From: Opitutaceae bacterium
GTDB taxonomy: Bacteria > Verrucomicrobiota > Verrucomicrobiia > Opitutales > Opitutaceae
Assembly (NCBI GenBank): GCA_041395105.1
Contig: JAWLBB010000002.1
Coordinates: 124,001-188,000 of the forward strand
Length of the DNA: 64,000 nucleotides
Reading direction: 5' to 3'
Positions 1 through 7,913 of the stretch are shown piece by piece (position 1 is the stretch's first letter; each line of letters starts with the position of its first letter). A program made the position numbers and the translations under genes. The notes below the pieces were generated by a model that did no database searches, was not told the DNA's origin, and saw nothing but the letters and a program-made list of their open reading frames with translations.

Positions 1-455
1 CGGCGCTTGAGGAAGGCATCGAGGTCGGACCGGCGGAAGTCCGGTCCCTCCAGTGGTGGCGGCAGGCACCGCCACCAGTCGGGCGCATCGACTCCCGTTG
101 CGAACCGCACCCGGCCAAAGAGGCGGGGATCTTCAAAGACAAGAGACTGCCCTTCCATTTCGAGGACCAGGTGCTCGTGGCGCCGCGGCCGGTGATCCGC
201 GGACTCCACCCGAAGCTCTCCTGTCATACCAAGGTGGATACCGAGCCATCCTTCCTCTTCAAACTCGAAGAGCATCTGTTTGCCCCGGCCGGCGGATCCG
301 ATCAGGATCCGGCCCGGGAGTGATCGGCTCAATTCCTTCAGGTCGGTTTCCCGAAAGACACGCGCCCCTCGATGAAGGCGGACCGAAAGGATGCGACGGC
401 CAATTCCCGCATCCCAGCGCCGTCGCATGAAATCGACCTCGGCGAGTTCAGGCAT
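1..455 (-). CDS. mutM: Formamidopyrimidine-DNA glycosylase, N-terminal part (runs off left edge)
   Basis: Bifunctional base-excision repair enzyme that removes oxidised purines such as 8-oxoguanine and cleaves the abasic site. Only the first 151 residues are in the window. The start gives MPELAEV, placing the catalytic proline and glutamate at positions 2 and 3 as the Fpg/Nei family requires. The strand-contacting lysine lies in GRGKQM (about residue 59), and the HLGMTGEL segment (about 75) is typical of Fpg. The C-terminal helix-two-turn-helix and zinc finger would lie outside the window. The gene begins 36 bases after the M24 peptidase on the same strand, so the two are probably co-transcribed. 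Fpg is favoured over Nei by the overall motif pattern; the zinc finger cannot be checked here. Confidence 0.93.
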   Translation of the reverse strand, partial: MPELAEVDFMRRRWDAGIGRRILSVRLHRGARVFRETDLKELSRSLPGRILIGSAGRGKQMLFEFEEEGWLGIHLGMTGELRVESADHRPRRHEHLVLEMEGQSLVFEDPRLFGRVRFATGVDAPDWWRCLPPPLEGPDFRRSDLDAFLKR

Positions 456-491
456 GATCGGGAAGGACAGGGCAAACGACGACTCCCTCGA

Positions 492-1652
492 TCACCGGAT
501 CTGCCAGCGGTAATGAAGCTTCGAGAGCATTTCCGGTCCCTTGGTGCCCACCCGGACGACATCCTCGATCCGGCATCCACCGATTCCCGGATAGTAAAGG
601 CCGGGCTCGACCGTCACAACCTGGTTTCGGCGAAGACGTGGTCCCACCGCGGAAATCCTCGGAGGCTCGTGCACCTCCAGACCCAGTCCATGGCCGGTCC
701 CGTGGAAGAATCCGACCGGCCCGTCGGACGTCTCGGTCGTCCGGTACCCCTGCGCCTCGAACCAGGCGGACACCTTGCGATGAATGGACGCCCCGGAGAC
801 CCCGGACCTGATCTGCTCCAGGGCAATCCGTTGTCCTTCCTGGACGGTTGCCACCAGTTTCTTCTGAGCCTCGGAGGCCCGCCCCTTGAGAAACGTCCGG
901 GTCATGTCACCGTAAAAACCGGTCGCGGTCACCCGGGGAAAGACGTCGACGATGATCAGTTCATTCGCCCGCAGGAGGCCGGAGCCGCGGCAGTGGGGAT
1001 CGCAGGCCTGGACACCTCCCGCAACGATGGTGTCCTCCGAAACAGCCCCCCGCTCCAGGCAGGCTTTTTCCACTTCGAGGCGAAGCCGTTCAGAAGTGAG
1101 GCGCCGATTCTGGTAAACAATGAACTCGCCGACGATCCGCGAGGACTGCAGGACCCGTTCGGCGGCCCGGATACCCGCCGCGCTGCAGCGGTTGCCTTCG
1201 GCAATGGCGGCTGCCTCGGCATCCGTCTTGAATTCCCGCTGCGGGAAAAGCATTCCCCGGGCGACGTCGACGGCCAGGCCGCCGGACGTCAGGGCGAAGG
1301 CCAGGCCCACCGGGAAGTCCGATCCCACCCGGACAGTCTGAATGCCCCGTTCGCGACAGAAGAGCCGAATGACTTCCGACGGTCCCGGGACGGCGCCTTT
1401 CTTCCCATTCCTGGCCCGTTCCTGCCATTCCTCGAGGGACAAGATCGTGTCAAAGCCCGATTCACGGCCGGCCCGGCCGATTTCGAGCCGACTGAAGAAA
1501 CCGATTTTCTCGCCTTCCAGATGAATTGAAATGAAGGGATCCGGCACCTGGAAGCCTCCCGAATAGAACTGGTCGGCACTTTTTCGGGTGTCGGCGTATT
1601 GAAGTATCGGTGTCTCTTGCCGGACCGATCGGCTTTTTTGCTTGGCCTTCAT
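492..1652 (-). CDS. M24 family metallopeptidase (Xaa-Pro aminopeptidase-like)
   Basis: Cytosolic dinuclear-metal peptidase of the pita-bread fold, expected to remove an N-terminal residue preceding proline. The 386-residue protein has a creatinase-type N-terminal half (to about 150) and an M24 catalytic half. The five metal ligands can be placed at Asp236, Asp249, His321 (in HGTGHGLG), Glu349 (TVEPGLY) and Glu363 (RIEDVV), so it should be active. The length is shorter than classical PepP and nearer PepQ/YpdF-type enzymes, so substrate range is uncertain. ATG start at 1652. It precedes mutM by 36 bases on the same strand and diverges from the DUF192 lipoprotein gene. Confidence 0.9.
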   Translation of the reverse strand: MKAKQKSRSVRQETPILQYADTRKSADQFYSGGFQVPDPFISIHLEGEKIGFFSRLEIGRAGRESGFDTILSLEEWQERARNGKKGAVPGPSEVIRLFCRERGIQTVRVGSDFPVGLAFALTSGGLAVDVARGMLFPQREFKTDAEAAAIAEGNRCSAAGIRAAERVLQSSRIVGEFIVYQNRRLTSERLRLEVEKACLERGAVSEDTIVAGGVQACDPHCRGSGLLRANELIIVDVFPRVTATGFYGDMTRTFLKGRASEAQKKLVATVQEGQRIALEQIRSGVSGASIHRKVSAWFEAQGYRTTETSDGPVGFFHGTGHGLGLEVHEPPRISAVGPRLRRNQVVTVEPGLYYPGIGGCRIEDVVRVGTKGPEMLSKLHYRWQIR

Positions 1653-1742
1653 AATTCCACTCAGTCTGCCAGATGCAGTTTGTCAACGACACGCCAAATC
1701 GCCAAAACTCGGCAACGATTCCCTCAAAGTCCGTTACAGCTG

Positions 1743-2258
1743 ATGCCCGATTCCTCTGAATATCCGTCCTTGCGTCACCGCTTCGTCTCCCCGTTGAGGT
1801 GTCTGGTTCTGTTTCTGGCGCCTCTGCTCGTGTCAGCCTGCGACCCGGAGCCGGTGGCGAAGGATGCCTGGTTCAAACTCGAGATTGGCGCGGTCGCATT
1901 CGAAGTCCAGTTCGCGATCGACCAGGCGACCCAGGCCCGTGGATTGATGTATCGGGAGTCGCTGGGAGACAACCAGGGCATGCTCTTCATTTCGGAACGT
2001 CCCCGACGGCAGAGTTTCTGGATGCGTAACACCCTCATTCCACTCGACATCGGTTTCTTCACCGAAGACGGCACCCTTCGCGAAGTATATCCGATGTTTC
2101 CCCGCGATGAAACAAAGGTGGTCTCGCGAAGGGATGATATTTTCTACGCCCTCGAAATGAACCACGGCTGGTTCAAGGCAAATGGCGTCAGGACGGGCGA
2201 CCGGCTGGATACTGAGGCAATCCAGAGTGCGCGCAGAGCGCTGATGACGGCCAGATAA
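1743..2258 (+). CDS. DUF192 family lipoprotein
   Basis: A 171-residue envelope protein of the DUF192 family, whose function is not established. The chosen ATG gives a classic lipoprotein signal: a charged N-terminus, a hydrophobic stretch, then LVSAC with the lipid-accepting Cys at residue 33. An upstream in-frame ATG at 1599 is possible but would bury the signal peptide. The DUF192 core covers about residues 45-155 and includes the family segments ARGLMYRESL, GMLFI and FWMRNTLIPLDIGFF. It is monocistronic in appearance, divergent from the M24 peptidase gene. Family membership is clear; the role is not. Confidence 0.88.
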   Translation: MPDSSEYPSLRHRFVSPLRCLVLFLAPLLVSACDPEPVAKDAWFKLEIGAVAFEVQFAIDQATQARGLMYRESLGDNQGMLFISERPRRQSFWMRNTLIPLDIGFFTEDGTLREVYPMFPRDETKVVSRRDDIFYALEMNHGWFKANGVRTGDRLDTEAIQSARRALMTAR

Positions 2259-2280
2259 TTCGGAAAAGTGACGGTTTGTG

Positions 2281-2298
2281 CATCCGGATGACCGGATG
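2281..2298. repeat. Short inverted repeat after the DUF192 gene
   Basis: CATCCGG and CCGGATG form perfect 7-base arms around a 4-base loop, 23 bases after the DUF192 stop. No T-run follows, so it is at most a weak terminator or RNA-stabilising hairpin. Confidence 0.3.
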
Positions 2299-2372
2299 GT
2301 GCGAAAGACGGGATAACCACACGGCGACCTCTTCGGGGGCCGCCTTGCAGCTAACCCACCAACGCACAATCA

Positions 2373-3659
2373 ATGAAAATCCGTCTAAAGAAATCCATTA
2401 CACTAAGTCTGCTCGCGGCTGCCCTGGCCCTGCCGGTCAGTGCCGCCAACCTGATCAACGTTTCCACCCGCAGCCAAGTCGGCACGGGTGAGAATGTCAT
2501 GATCGTCGGCCTCGTCGTCGAGGGTGAGGTCGGTGAAACCGTGCCGATCTTCTTCCGTTCCCTCGGTCCCAGCCTTGGAGACCTCGGGGTCGAAAACGCT
2601 GTCGGGGACACCGACGTCCGCATCTTCTCACGCGACGAAATGGGCGCCGAGACTCTGATCTGGACCAACGACAACTGGAAGGACCAGCAGCCCCAGTTCA
2701 TCTCTTCGACCGGTCTGGCTCCGATGAACGACCTGGAATCCGGCGGCATCGCGATGCTGGCTCCCGGCCTCTATACCATGAAAGTGGCCGGCGACATGGA
2801 TGGCATCGCCCTCGGCGAAGCTTACGAAATCGCCCTGAAGATCATCCCCGCCAGCCTGATTGACGCCGACAACTTCGGCACCCTGGTCGCGGCGGTCGTG
2901 GCGGCCGATCTCGTCGACATCCTGAGCGGCGACGGACCCTTCACGGTCTTCGCGCCGACCGACGAAGCCTTCGATGCTCTGCCCGCCGGCACCGTCGAAG
3001 CCCTCCTGAACGACATACCGGCTCTCACCAACATCCTGCTCTACCACGTGGTATCCGGAGCAGCAGTCTACTCCAAGGACGTCGCCGCCGGCGAAGTCGG
3101 CATGGCCAATGGCTTCAAGGCCACCATTACGACCGAAAACGGCGGAGTTCAGATTGAAGGCGCCAACATCATCGAGGTCGACTTCGCTGCCTCCAACGGA
3201 GTCATCCATGTCATCGACCAGGTGATCCTGCCTCCGGAATCCGGCACGGGGACTCTGGTTGACGAACTGGCCAAGCGATCGGGCTTCGACACCCTGCTGG
3301 CTGCCGCGACCGCCGCCGGCCTGGTTGACGCACTGAATGCCGCGGGACCGAAGACTCTCTTCGCCCCAAATGACGAAGCCTTCGCCAAACTGCCGGAGGG
3401 AACGGTCGAGGCTCTCCTCGGGGACATCCCGGCCCTGACCGACATCCTCCTCTATCACCTTTTCCCGGACGCGACCGTAAGTTCGTCCCTGGTGACCGCG
3501 GGGAATATCACGATGGCCAACAACAAGTCGGCCACTCTGGCCACTGAGAATGGCGGCGTGCAGATCAACGACGCCAACGTGATCGAGGCCGACCTTAACG
3601 CCACCAATGGCATCATCCACGTCATCGACACGGTGATCATCCCGACGGGTGATGTCTGA
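2373..3659 (+). CDS. Secreted protein with two fasciclin (FAS1) domains
   Basis: A 428-residue exported protein with a Sec signal peptide (about residues 1-25, ending PVSAA). Residues 27-155 form a domain beginning LINVSTRSQVGTGENVMI, a module I associate with surface proteins of Opitutaceae-type bacteria. Two FAS1 domains follow, about 161-292 and 296-428. Each carries the FAS1 H1 motif (FTVFAPTDEAF and KTLFAPNDEAF) and the H2 region ending NGVIHVID or NGIIHVID. FAS1 proteins are generally involved in adhesion or matrix contacts; that role is family knowledge, not shown here. The repeats are clearly related to each other, consistent with internal duplication. The gene stands alone and ends at a strong terminator. 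Confidence 0.93.
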   Translation: MKIRLKKSITLSLLAAALALPVSAANLINVSTRSQVGTGENVMIVGLVVEGEVGETVPIFFRSLGPSLGDLGVENAVGDTDVRIFSRDEMGAETLIWTNDNWKDQQPQFISSTGLAPMNDLESGGIAMLAPGLYTMKVAGDMDGIALGEAYEIALKIIPASLIDADNFGTLVAAVVAADLVDILSGDGPFTVFAPTDEAFDALPAGTVEALLNDIPALTNILLYHVVSGAAVYSKDVAAGEVGMANGFKATITTENGGVQIEGANIIEVDFAASNGVIHVIDQVILPPESGTGTLVDELAKRSGFDTLLAAATAAGLVDALNAAGPKTLFAPNDEAFAKLPEGTVEALLGDIPALTDILLYHLFPDATVSSSLVTAGNITMANNKSATLATENGGVQINDANVIEADLNATNGIIHVIDTVIIPTGDV

Positions 3660-3688
3660 GTTCCAACCCACAATCTGAACCAACCTAA

Positions 3689-3727
3689 CCCGCCGGTGTT
3701 CCACAAGGACGCCGGCGGTTTTATTTC
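3689..3727 (+). terminator. Rho-independent terminator of the fasciclin gene
   Basis: Arms CCGCCGGTGT (3690-3699) and ACGCCGGCGG (3709-3718) pair over 10 bases with one G-U pair and a 9-base loop, followed by TTTTATTT. It lies 30 bases after the stop codon. The opposite strand has only a poor T-run, so termination of the convergent pilC transcript would be weaker. Confidence 0.88.
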
Positions 3728-3752
3728 CCCGGGTCACGATAAAGGCCCGACC

Positions 3753-5021
3753 CTAACTGAGCTGTTGGATGATCCGGATGATCGGGAGGAAGAGCGCGAT
3801 GACGATGACGCCGACGACCAATGCCATCATCACGATCATGACCGGCTCGATGATCGAGGTCAGACCGGCCACCGCATTGTCAACCTCCTCGTCGTAAGTG
3901 TCGGCGATCCGGTTGAGCATTTCGTGCAACTGACCGGTTTCTTCCCCGACCTCGATCATGCTCGTGACCATGACGGGGAAGACCCTGGTCGCTTCGAGCG
4001 GCCCCGAGATGCCCTCTCCTTCCTTGACCCGGTCATGCACATCGTCGATCGCCTGCATAAGGATGGTGTTGCCGATGGTGTCCCGGGTGATCTGGAGGGC
4101 CTGCAGGATGGGCACGCCGCTGGAAAGCAGGGTCCCGAAGGTCCGGGCAAACCGGGAAACCGAGGCCTTGCGGAAGAGCTCGCCGAGTGGAGGCAGGTTG
4201 AGCAGGGCCCAGTCGGTGGCGAAGGCACCGGGCCGAGTGCGGCGCCCCAGCTTGAAAAGGAGGTAGAATCCAACGGCTCCGCCGATGGTCAGCATGAAAT
4301 TCCCTTTCACCCAATCACTCGTATCCATGACGATCTGGGTAAGCACGGGCAGGCTGGCGCCTTTCAGCATGTCGTCAAAGATCATCTGGAACTTCGGAAC
4401 CACGAAGATCAACAGGCCGATCAGGATGCCCACCGCCACGAGCAGGACGATGATCGGATAGACCATGGCAGCCCGAACCTTGCCCTTGATCTTCTCCGCC
4501 TTCTCCATGAAGCGGGAGAGGCGCTCGAGCACGACATCGAGAACCCCGCCGGCCTCACCCGCCCGCACCATGTTGACATAGAGTCGGTTGAAAACCTTGG
4601 GGTTTCGTTCCAGGCCCTCGGAGAACGTATTGCCCGATCGGATATTGTCGGACAGTTCCTCGATGACCGCCTTGAAGGCCGGTTTCTTTTCCTGCTTCCC
4701 GAGAACCTCCAGTCCCCGCAGGAGGGGCAGACCCGACTCGAGGAGGATGGACAACTGCCGGGTGAAGATGGTCAGGCCCTTGAGGTTGACCGGCTTGCCG
4801 ATGACAATCGGCTTTTTTCGCTTCGCCGCTACGGATCCATTCCGGCTGAAGCCGGGGTTCTTCCGCTTGGTCCCAGGGTCCTCGGCGTCTTCAACCAGCC
4901 GGGTCGGAAACAGACCCATGCTCTTGATCTGGGACGACGCCAGCTCGGCGGTCGGTGCCTCCAGCAGGCCCGTCCGTTCGCGTCCTCCGGTATCAATCGC
5001 GGTGAAAGTGAACTTCGGCAT
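3753..5021 (-). CDS. pilC: Type IV pilus inner-membrane platform protein PilC (GspF family)
   Basis: Polytopic inner-membrane protein that forms the platform on which the PilB and PilT motors act. The 422-residue length is normal for PilC/GspF. Two T2SSF domains are visible, about 85-210 and 288-410, each followed by hydrophobic segments (VYPIIVLLVAVGILIGLLIF and VMIVMMALVVGVIVIALFLP). The N-terminal MPKFTFTAIDTGGRERTG segment is typical. It begins 2 bases after the upstream pilB-like stop, so translation is coupled, and it is the last gene of the coaE-rho-pil run. A GspF role in type II secretion cannot be excluded from sequence alone, but the adjacent pilT argues for pili. Confidence 0.93.
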   Translation of the reverse strand: MPKFTFTAIDTGGRERTGLLEAPTAELASSQIKSMGLFPTRLVEDAEDPGTKRKNPGFSRNGSVAAKRKKPIVIGKPVNLKGLTIFTRQLSILLESGLPLLRGLEVLGKQEKKPAFKAVIEELSDNIRSGNTFSEGLERNPKVFNRLYVNMVRAGEAGGVLDVVLERLSRFMEKAEKIKGKVRAAMVYPIIVLLVAVGILIGLLIFVVPKFQMIFDDMLKGASLPVLTQIVMDTSDWVKGNFMLTIGGAVGFYLLFKLGRRTRPGAFATDWALLNLPPLGELFRKASVSRFARTFGTLLSSGVPILQALQITRDTIGNTILMQAIDDVHDRVKEGEGISGPLEATRVFPVMVTSMIEVGEETGQLHEMLNRIADTYDEEVDNAVAGLTSIIEPVMIVMMALVVGVIVIALFLPIIRIIQQLS

Positions 5022-5023
5022 GG

Positions 5024-6751
5024 TCAGGTATACTTGATGACCTCCTCGATGGTCGTAAAGCCATTGTGAATGGCCCTCATCCCGTCATCGCGCAGGGTTC
5101 TCATCCCGTCCTTGAGCGCCTGATGACGGATGGCCATGGCCGGCGCCTGCTGGGTGAGCAGTTCACGGATCGGGTCGGTGACCCGCAGCATCTCGAAGAT
5201 ACCCATCCGCCCCCGGTAGCCGTTGTCGTGGCAGAGATCACATCCCGCTCCATGGAAGAACCTCTGATCGCCGTCCTCTGCTTGCGCCAGTTTGAGTTGC
5301 TCGAGCATCGCACTGCCCGGGCGGTAGGGCTGACGACAATCGGGGCAGATCCGCCGGACCAACCGCTGGGCGAGGACCGCCTCAAGGGACGACGCGATGA
5401 GAAACGGCTCCACACCCATGTCGATCAGGCGGGTGACCGCGCCCGGCGCGTCATTGGTGTGGAGCGTGGTCATGACCAGATGTCCGGTCAGGGAGGCCTG
5501 AATGGCGATCTGGGCCGTATCCAGATCCCGGACCTCCCCGACCATGATGATGTCGGGATCCTGACGGAGGAAGGAACGCAGGGCTGCGGCGAAGCTCAGC
5601 CCGACATGGTGTCGGACGGCGACCTGCATGATGCCCTCGATCTCGTATTCGACCGGGTCCTCCGCCGTGAGGATCTTCACGTCCGGATGATTGAGCACGC
5701 GCAGGCAGCTGTAGAGGGTGGTCGTCTTGCCGGAGCCGGTCGGACCGGTCACGATGAAGATGCCGTTGGGCCGTCTGATCACCGCGTTGACATGATCGTA
5801 GACATCCTGGGGCATGCCCAGTTTGTCCACATCGAGTTGGATGACCGATTGATCGAGGACCCGCAGGACCACGCTTTCCCCGAACTGCGTCGGCAGGGTG
5901 GAAACCCGGAGATCGACCTGATGCCCGCCGATGGTGATCTTGATCCGACCGTCCTGGGGAACCCGGCGTTCGGCAATATTGAGGGAGGCGATCACCTTGA
6001 GTCGCGACGTGATCGGAAGCGCCAGCTGCACGGGGGGAGGCGCCAATTCGTAGAGTGAGCCGTCGATCCGGTAGCGGATCTTGAATTCGTTCTCGAACGG
6101 CTCGAAGTGGATGTCCGAGGCCTTGTCCCTCACCGCCTGGCTGAGTACCAGATTGACGAAGCGGATGATCGGAGTCTCGCCGGCCATGGCCTCGATGTCC
6201 TGCTCGGACAGGTCGTCGACCGCGGCCACCGGACCGGCCGTCAATTCTTCAATCAAACCCTCGATGGAACTGTCGTCCTCCCCGTAATAATGCCGGATGA
6301 GCGCGTCAACCTGCTCGCTGTCCGCCACGACGAGGCGGACATCACGGCGGAGGGCAAAGGTCAGGTCATCGACAATCTGGCTGTTGAAGGGATCCTTGAC
6401 CAGAAGGTCGACTGTGGTCGAATCCGCTTTCAGGGGAACCACCCCGTACATGCGGGCCATATTGCCATCAATCGTGGCCAGAATCTCTTCGGGAATATCG
6501 GCCGGCGGACGGAGCAGGCACTCCCATCCCAGGTAATCGGCCACCTCGGTCAGAAGACTCTGCGGAACGAGGTCACCCTGATCGATCAGGAGCCGGGCGA
6601 GAGGTTTACCGCCGTCGCGGTGTTCCTGAAAACAGGTTTCCAATCGCGCAGCCTCAACCAGCCCGCGATCGCGGAGCATTTCATAGAGAGCGATACTCTG
6701 GGCCTCAAACATGGGATGGCGGGCGAATCCCCCGCTGTCCCAAAGAATCAC
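5024..6751 (-). CDS. pilB: Type IV pilus assembly ATPase, PilB/GspE family (copy next to pilC)
   Basis: Hexameric cytosolic ATPase powering pilus extension. Up to 575 residues: an N-terminal MshEN-like domain (about 20-170), the catalytic core with Walker A GPTGSGKTTTLYS, an Asp box, Walker B (IIMVGEVRDLDTA) and the His box GHLVMTTLHTND, then a four-cysteine zinc motif (CPDC and CDLC) and the family-typical YRGRMGIFE. All catalytic motifs are intact. The longest frame starts with GTG at 6751, four bases after the pilT stop; an ATG at 6712 (MFEAQS) is an equally credible start. It sits directly upstream of pilC, the usual arrangement for the extension motor. Confidence 0.92.
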   Translation of the reverse strand: MILWDSGGFARHPMFEAQSIALYEMLRDRGLVEAARLETCFQEHRDGGKPLARLLIDQGDLVPQSLLTEVADYLGWECLLRPPADIPEEILATIDGNMARMYGVVPLKADSTTVDLLVKDPFNSQIVDDLTFALRRDVRLVVADSEQVDALIRHYYGEDDSSIEGLIEELTAGPVAAVDDLSEQDIEAMAGETPIIRFVNLVLSQAVRDKASDIHFEPFENEFKIRYRIDGSLYELAPPPVQLALPITSRLKVIASLNIAERRVPQDGRIKITIGGHQVDLRVSTLPTQFGESVVLRVLDQSVIQLDVDKLGMPQDVYDHVNAVIRRPNGIFIVTGPTGSGKTTTLYSCLRVLNHPDVKILTAEDPVEYEIEGIMQVAVRHHVGLSFAAALRSFLRQDPDIIMVGEVRDLDTAQIAIQASLTGHLVMTTLHTNDAPGAVTRLIDMGVEPFLIASSLEAVLAQRLVRRICPDCRQPYRPGSAMLEQLKLAQAEDGDQRFFHGAGCDLCHDNGYRGRMGIFEMLRVTDPIRELLTQQAPAMAIRHQALKDGMRTLRDDGMRAIHNGFTTIEEVIKYT

Positions 6752-6754
6752 AGA

Positions 6755-7870
6755 TCAGAGGTCTTTGAGTCGAGCGCCAATCGAGAGCAGCTTCTCGCGC
6801 ATGGTGGCCGGATCCTGGGCCTTTTCAGCGCATTCGTCGGCCGAGATCAACTCCCGGTTGTAGAGGCTGAGCAGGTGGGTATCGAGGGTGATCATGCCCA
6901 TGGCGGCCCCGGTCTGCAGCTCGGAGTTGATCCGGAAAGTCTTGTTGTCCCGGATGAGGGATTGGATCGAACTGGTCGAGACCATCAACTCGTAGGAGGC
7001 AATGCGCCCACCACCGATCTTTTTGCAGAGGACCTGGGAGAGGACGGCCACCACCGAGGAGGCCAACTGGGTCCGGATCATGTCCTTCATATTGGCCGGA
7101 AAGGCGTCGACGATTCGGTCGATCGTCTTGGCGGCACCATTCGTATGGAGGGTGGCGAAGACGAGGTGACCGGTCTCGGCCGCACTGATGGCCGCCTCGA
7201 TCGTCTCAAGATCACGCATTTCCCCGACCAGGATGACATCGGGGTCCTGGCGCAGGGCACGCCGGATGGCTTCGGAGAAATTGGTCACGTCGACTCCGAT
7301 TTCACGCTGGGTGACGAGGCAACGCTTGTGCTCGTGATAGTATTCGATCGGATCCTCGATCGTGATGAGATGCCCTTCCCTGTTCTCATTGATGTAGTTC
7401 ACCATGGAAGCCAGGGTCGTGCTCTTGCCCGAACCGGTCGGCCCGGTGACGAGGATCAATCCGCGGGGACGATAAAGAAGTTCCTTGATTTTGTCGGGCA
7501 GACCGATGTCCCGGAGACTGAACATGTCGTTCGGGATCTGGCGCAGGACCAGCCCGTAGTTGCCCTTGCTCTTAAGGACACTTACCCGAAAACGCGCCTT
7601 GTCCATGAAGGCGAAACCGAAGTCAGCGCCACCCTCGGTCTTGGCCTGTTGCTGATACATGTCCGGGGTGATTGCGAGCATGAGCTGCTCGGTATCTTCT
7701 GCGGTGAGGGACGGGCCGTCGATGGGCACCATGCTGCCGCTGATCCGGAGCGTGGGCGGTTGACCGACCTGGAGGTGAAGATCGGAAGCGTTCTCTTCCA
7801 CCACCAGGTCGAGGAGATCATTCATCTCGTAACTGGAGGTGTTGGTGGGGGCGAAACTGGCGATGCTCAT
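6755..7870 (-). CDS. pilT: Type IV pilus retraction ATPase PilT
   Basis: Hexameric ATPase that depolymerises the pilus and drives twitching. The ATG at 7870 gives 371 residues; an upstream in-frame codon at 7885 would add five. Visible motifs are Walker A GPTGSGKSTTLAS, the Asp-box region ending EDPIEYY, Walker B (VILVGEMRDLETI) and the His box GHLVFATLHTN. It lacks the N-terminal MshEN domain and the zinc cysteines of PilB, as expected. The C-terminal region SIQSLIRDNKTFRI followed by MGMITLDTHL resembles the PilT AIRNLIRE region. It lies between two pilB-like genes. Confidence 0.94.
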   Translation of the reverse strand: MSIASFAPTNTSSYEMNDLLDLVVEENASDLHLQVGQPPTLRISGSMVPIDGPSLTAEDTEQLMLAITPDMYQQQAKTEGGADFGFAFMDKARFRVSVLKSKGNYGLVLRQIPNDMFSLRDIGLPDKIKELLYRPRGLILVTGPTGSGKSTTLASMVNYINENREGHLITIEDPIEYYHEHKRCLVTQREIGVDVTNFSEAIRRALRQDPDVILVGEMRDLETIEAAISAAETGHLVFATLHTNGAAKTIDRIVDAFPANMKDMIRTQLASSVVAVLSQVLCKKIGGGRIASYELMVSTSSIQSLIRDNKTFRINSELQTGAAMGMITLDTHLLSLYNRELISADECAEKAQDPATMREKLLSIGARLKDL

Positions 7871-7913
7871 GATTGCCCATAGCATCGGCCGTTCGGCCGC
7901 GTTCTGAAGTGCC

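Noticed and set aside
3696..5069. Plus-strand open frame of 457 codons over pilC
   Set aside because: It is antisense to a clear PilC protein. The translation is rich in Asp, Glu, His and Arg without any domain, as expected from the reverse complement of a GC-rich gene.
6107..7882. Plus-strand open frame of 591 codons over pilT and the end of pilB
   Set aside because: Antisense to two complete ATPase genes with all motifs intact; composition is typical of a mirror frame.
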